A stretch of 7,044 nt of DNA from an uncultured Phaeodactylibacter sp. (lineage in GTDB: Bacteria > Bacteroidota > Bacteroidia > Chitinophagales > Saprospiraceae): assembly GCA_913062745.1 (NCBI GenBank), contig CAJXXJ010000196.1, positions 1-7,044 on the forward strand, read 5' to 3'. A program made the translations under genes and the position numbers. Below are positions 7,031 through 7,044 of this stretch, piece after piece. Every line of letters starts with the position of its first letter. The stretch's first letter is position 1. The notes below the pieces were generated by a model. It searched no databases, had not been told where the DNA came from, and saw only the letters and a list, made by a program, of their open reading frames with translations.

Positions 7031-7044
7031 AACAAACCGTGGAG

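Larger units (their letters stand above)
6698..7044. repeat. 127-bp tandem repeat array, 2.7 copies, running off the right edge
   Basis: Copies begin at 6698, 6825 and 6952, each with TTTGCCCACGGAT, so the period is exactly 127 bp twice. The third copy is cut by the window after 93 bp. Copies 2 and 3 match at 90 of 93 aligned positions by eye, differing only in one triplet (GGG versus ATA). Copy 1 is more diverged in the loop and right arm. Each unit has a ~79-bp imperfect palindrome followed by a ~48-bp non-palindromic segment containing CCGTGGAGCACTGCCCTTCC. Several open frames cross the array on both strands, but 127 is not a multiple of three, so the same bases are read in rotating frames; I take none of them as a gene. 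Confidence 0.95.

Noticed and set aside
6586..7035. Overlapping minus-strand open frames of 117-149 codons across the repeat array
   Set aside because: They are the repeat read in three rotating frames, since 127 is not divisible by three. The repeated peptide phrases come from the DNA repeat, all three frames are open at once, and there is no plausible start context or domain.
6698..7044. CRISPR array
   Set aside because: The 127-bp period, near-identical segments between palindromes and absence of short repeats with unique spacers do not fit a CRISPR.
6698..7044. Insertion sequence end or transposon terminal repeat
   Set aside because: There is no transposase frame, no target-site duplication and the palindromes recur in tandem instead of bracketing a segment.

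Overview
The window looks like chromosomal DNA of a fairly G+C-rich member of the Bacteroidota. It holds three genes of the type IX secretion / gliding-motility (T9SS) machinery, a system confined to this phylum and its close relatives. The best promoter candidate has the Bacteroidota -7 form (TAnnTTTG), and no gene has a strong Shine-Dalgarno sequence, which also fits. Placement near the Saprospiria is only a guess from G+C level and protein style.

Layout: (1) positions 1-1020, minus strand, the first 340 codons of gldJ, an outer-membrane lipoprotein with a SUMF1-like fold; the gene runs off the left edge. (2) 1021-1356, a hairpin-rich gap with a probable terminator for the gene on its right and a weak promoter candidate for gldJ. 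(3) 1357-2370, minus strand, an outer-membrane protein of the PorP/SprF family. (4) 2377-2791, a divergent intergenic region with a good -7 promoter box for porU. (5) 2792-6673, plus strand, porU, the T9SS sortase, complete with signal peptide, gingipain-like C25 protease domain (His793/Cys827) and a C-terminal T9SS sorting domain. (6) 6674-7044, a probable terminator at the porU stop codon that merges into a 127-bp tandem repeat array. Each repeat unit carries a ~79-bp imperfect palindrome made of six phased CACGRAT heptamers. The array runs off the right edge.

How the genes work together: T9SS cargo crosses the outer membrane and PorU then removes its C-terminal signal at the cell surface. 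GldJ is a periplasm-facing lipoprotein needed for the GldK/GldN ring and for motility in model species. PorP/SprF proteins are outer-membrane partners of the trans-envelope complex or of particular cargo. The clustering of gldJ and porU is the familiar one, but here they are divergent, a PorP/SprF gene lies between them, and a repeat array sits where porV might be expected. I see no mobile element, CRISPR array, RNA gene or clearly new system. The most unusual structure is the repeat array.
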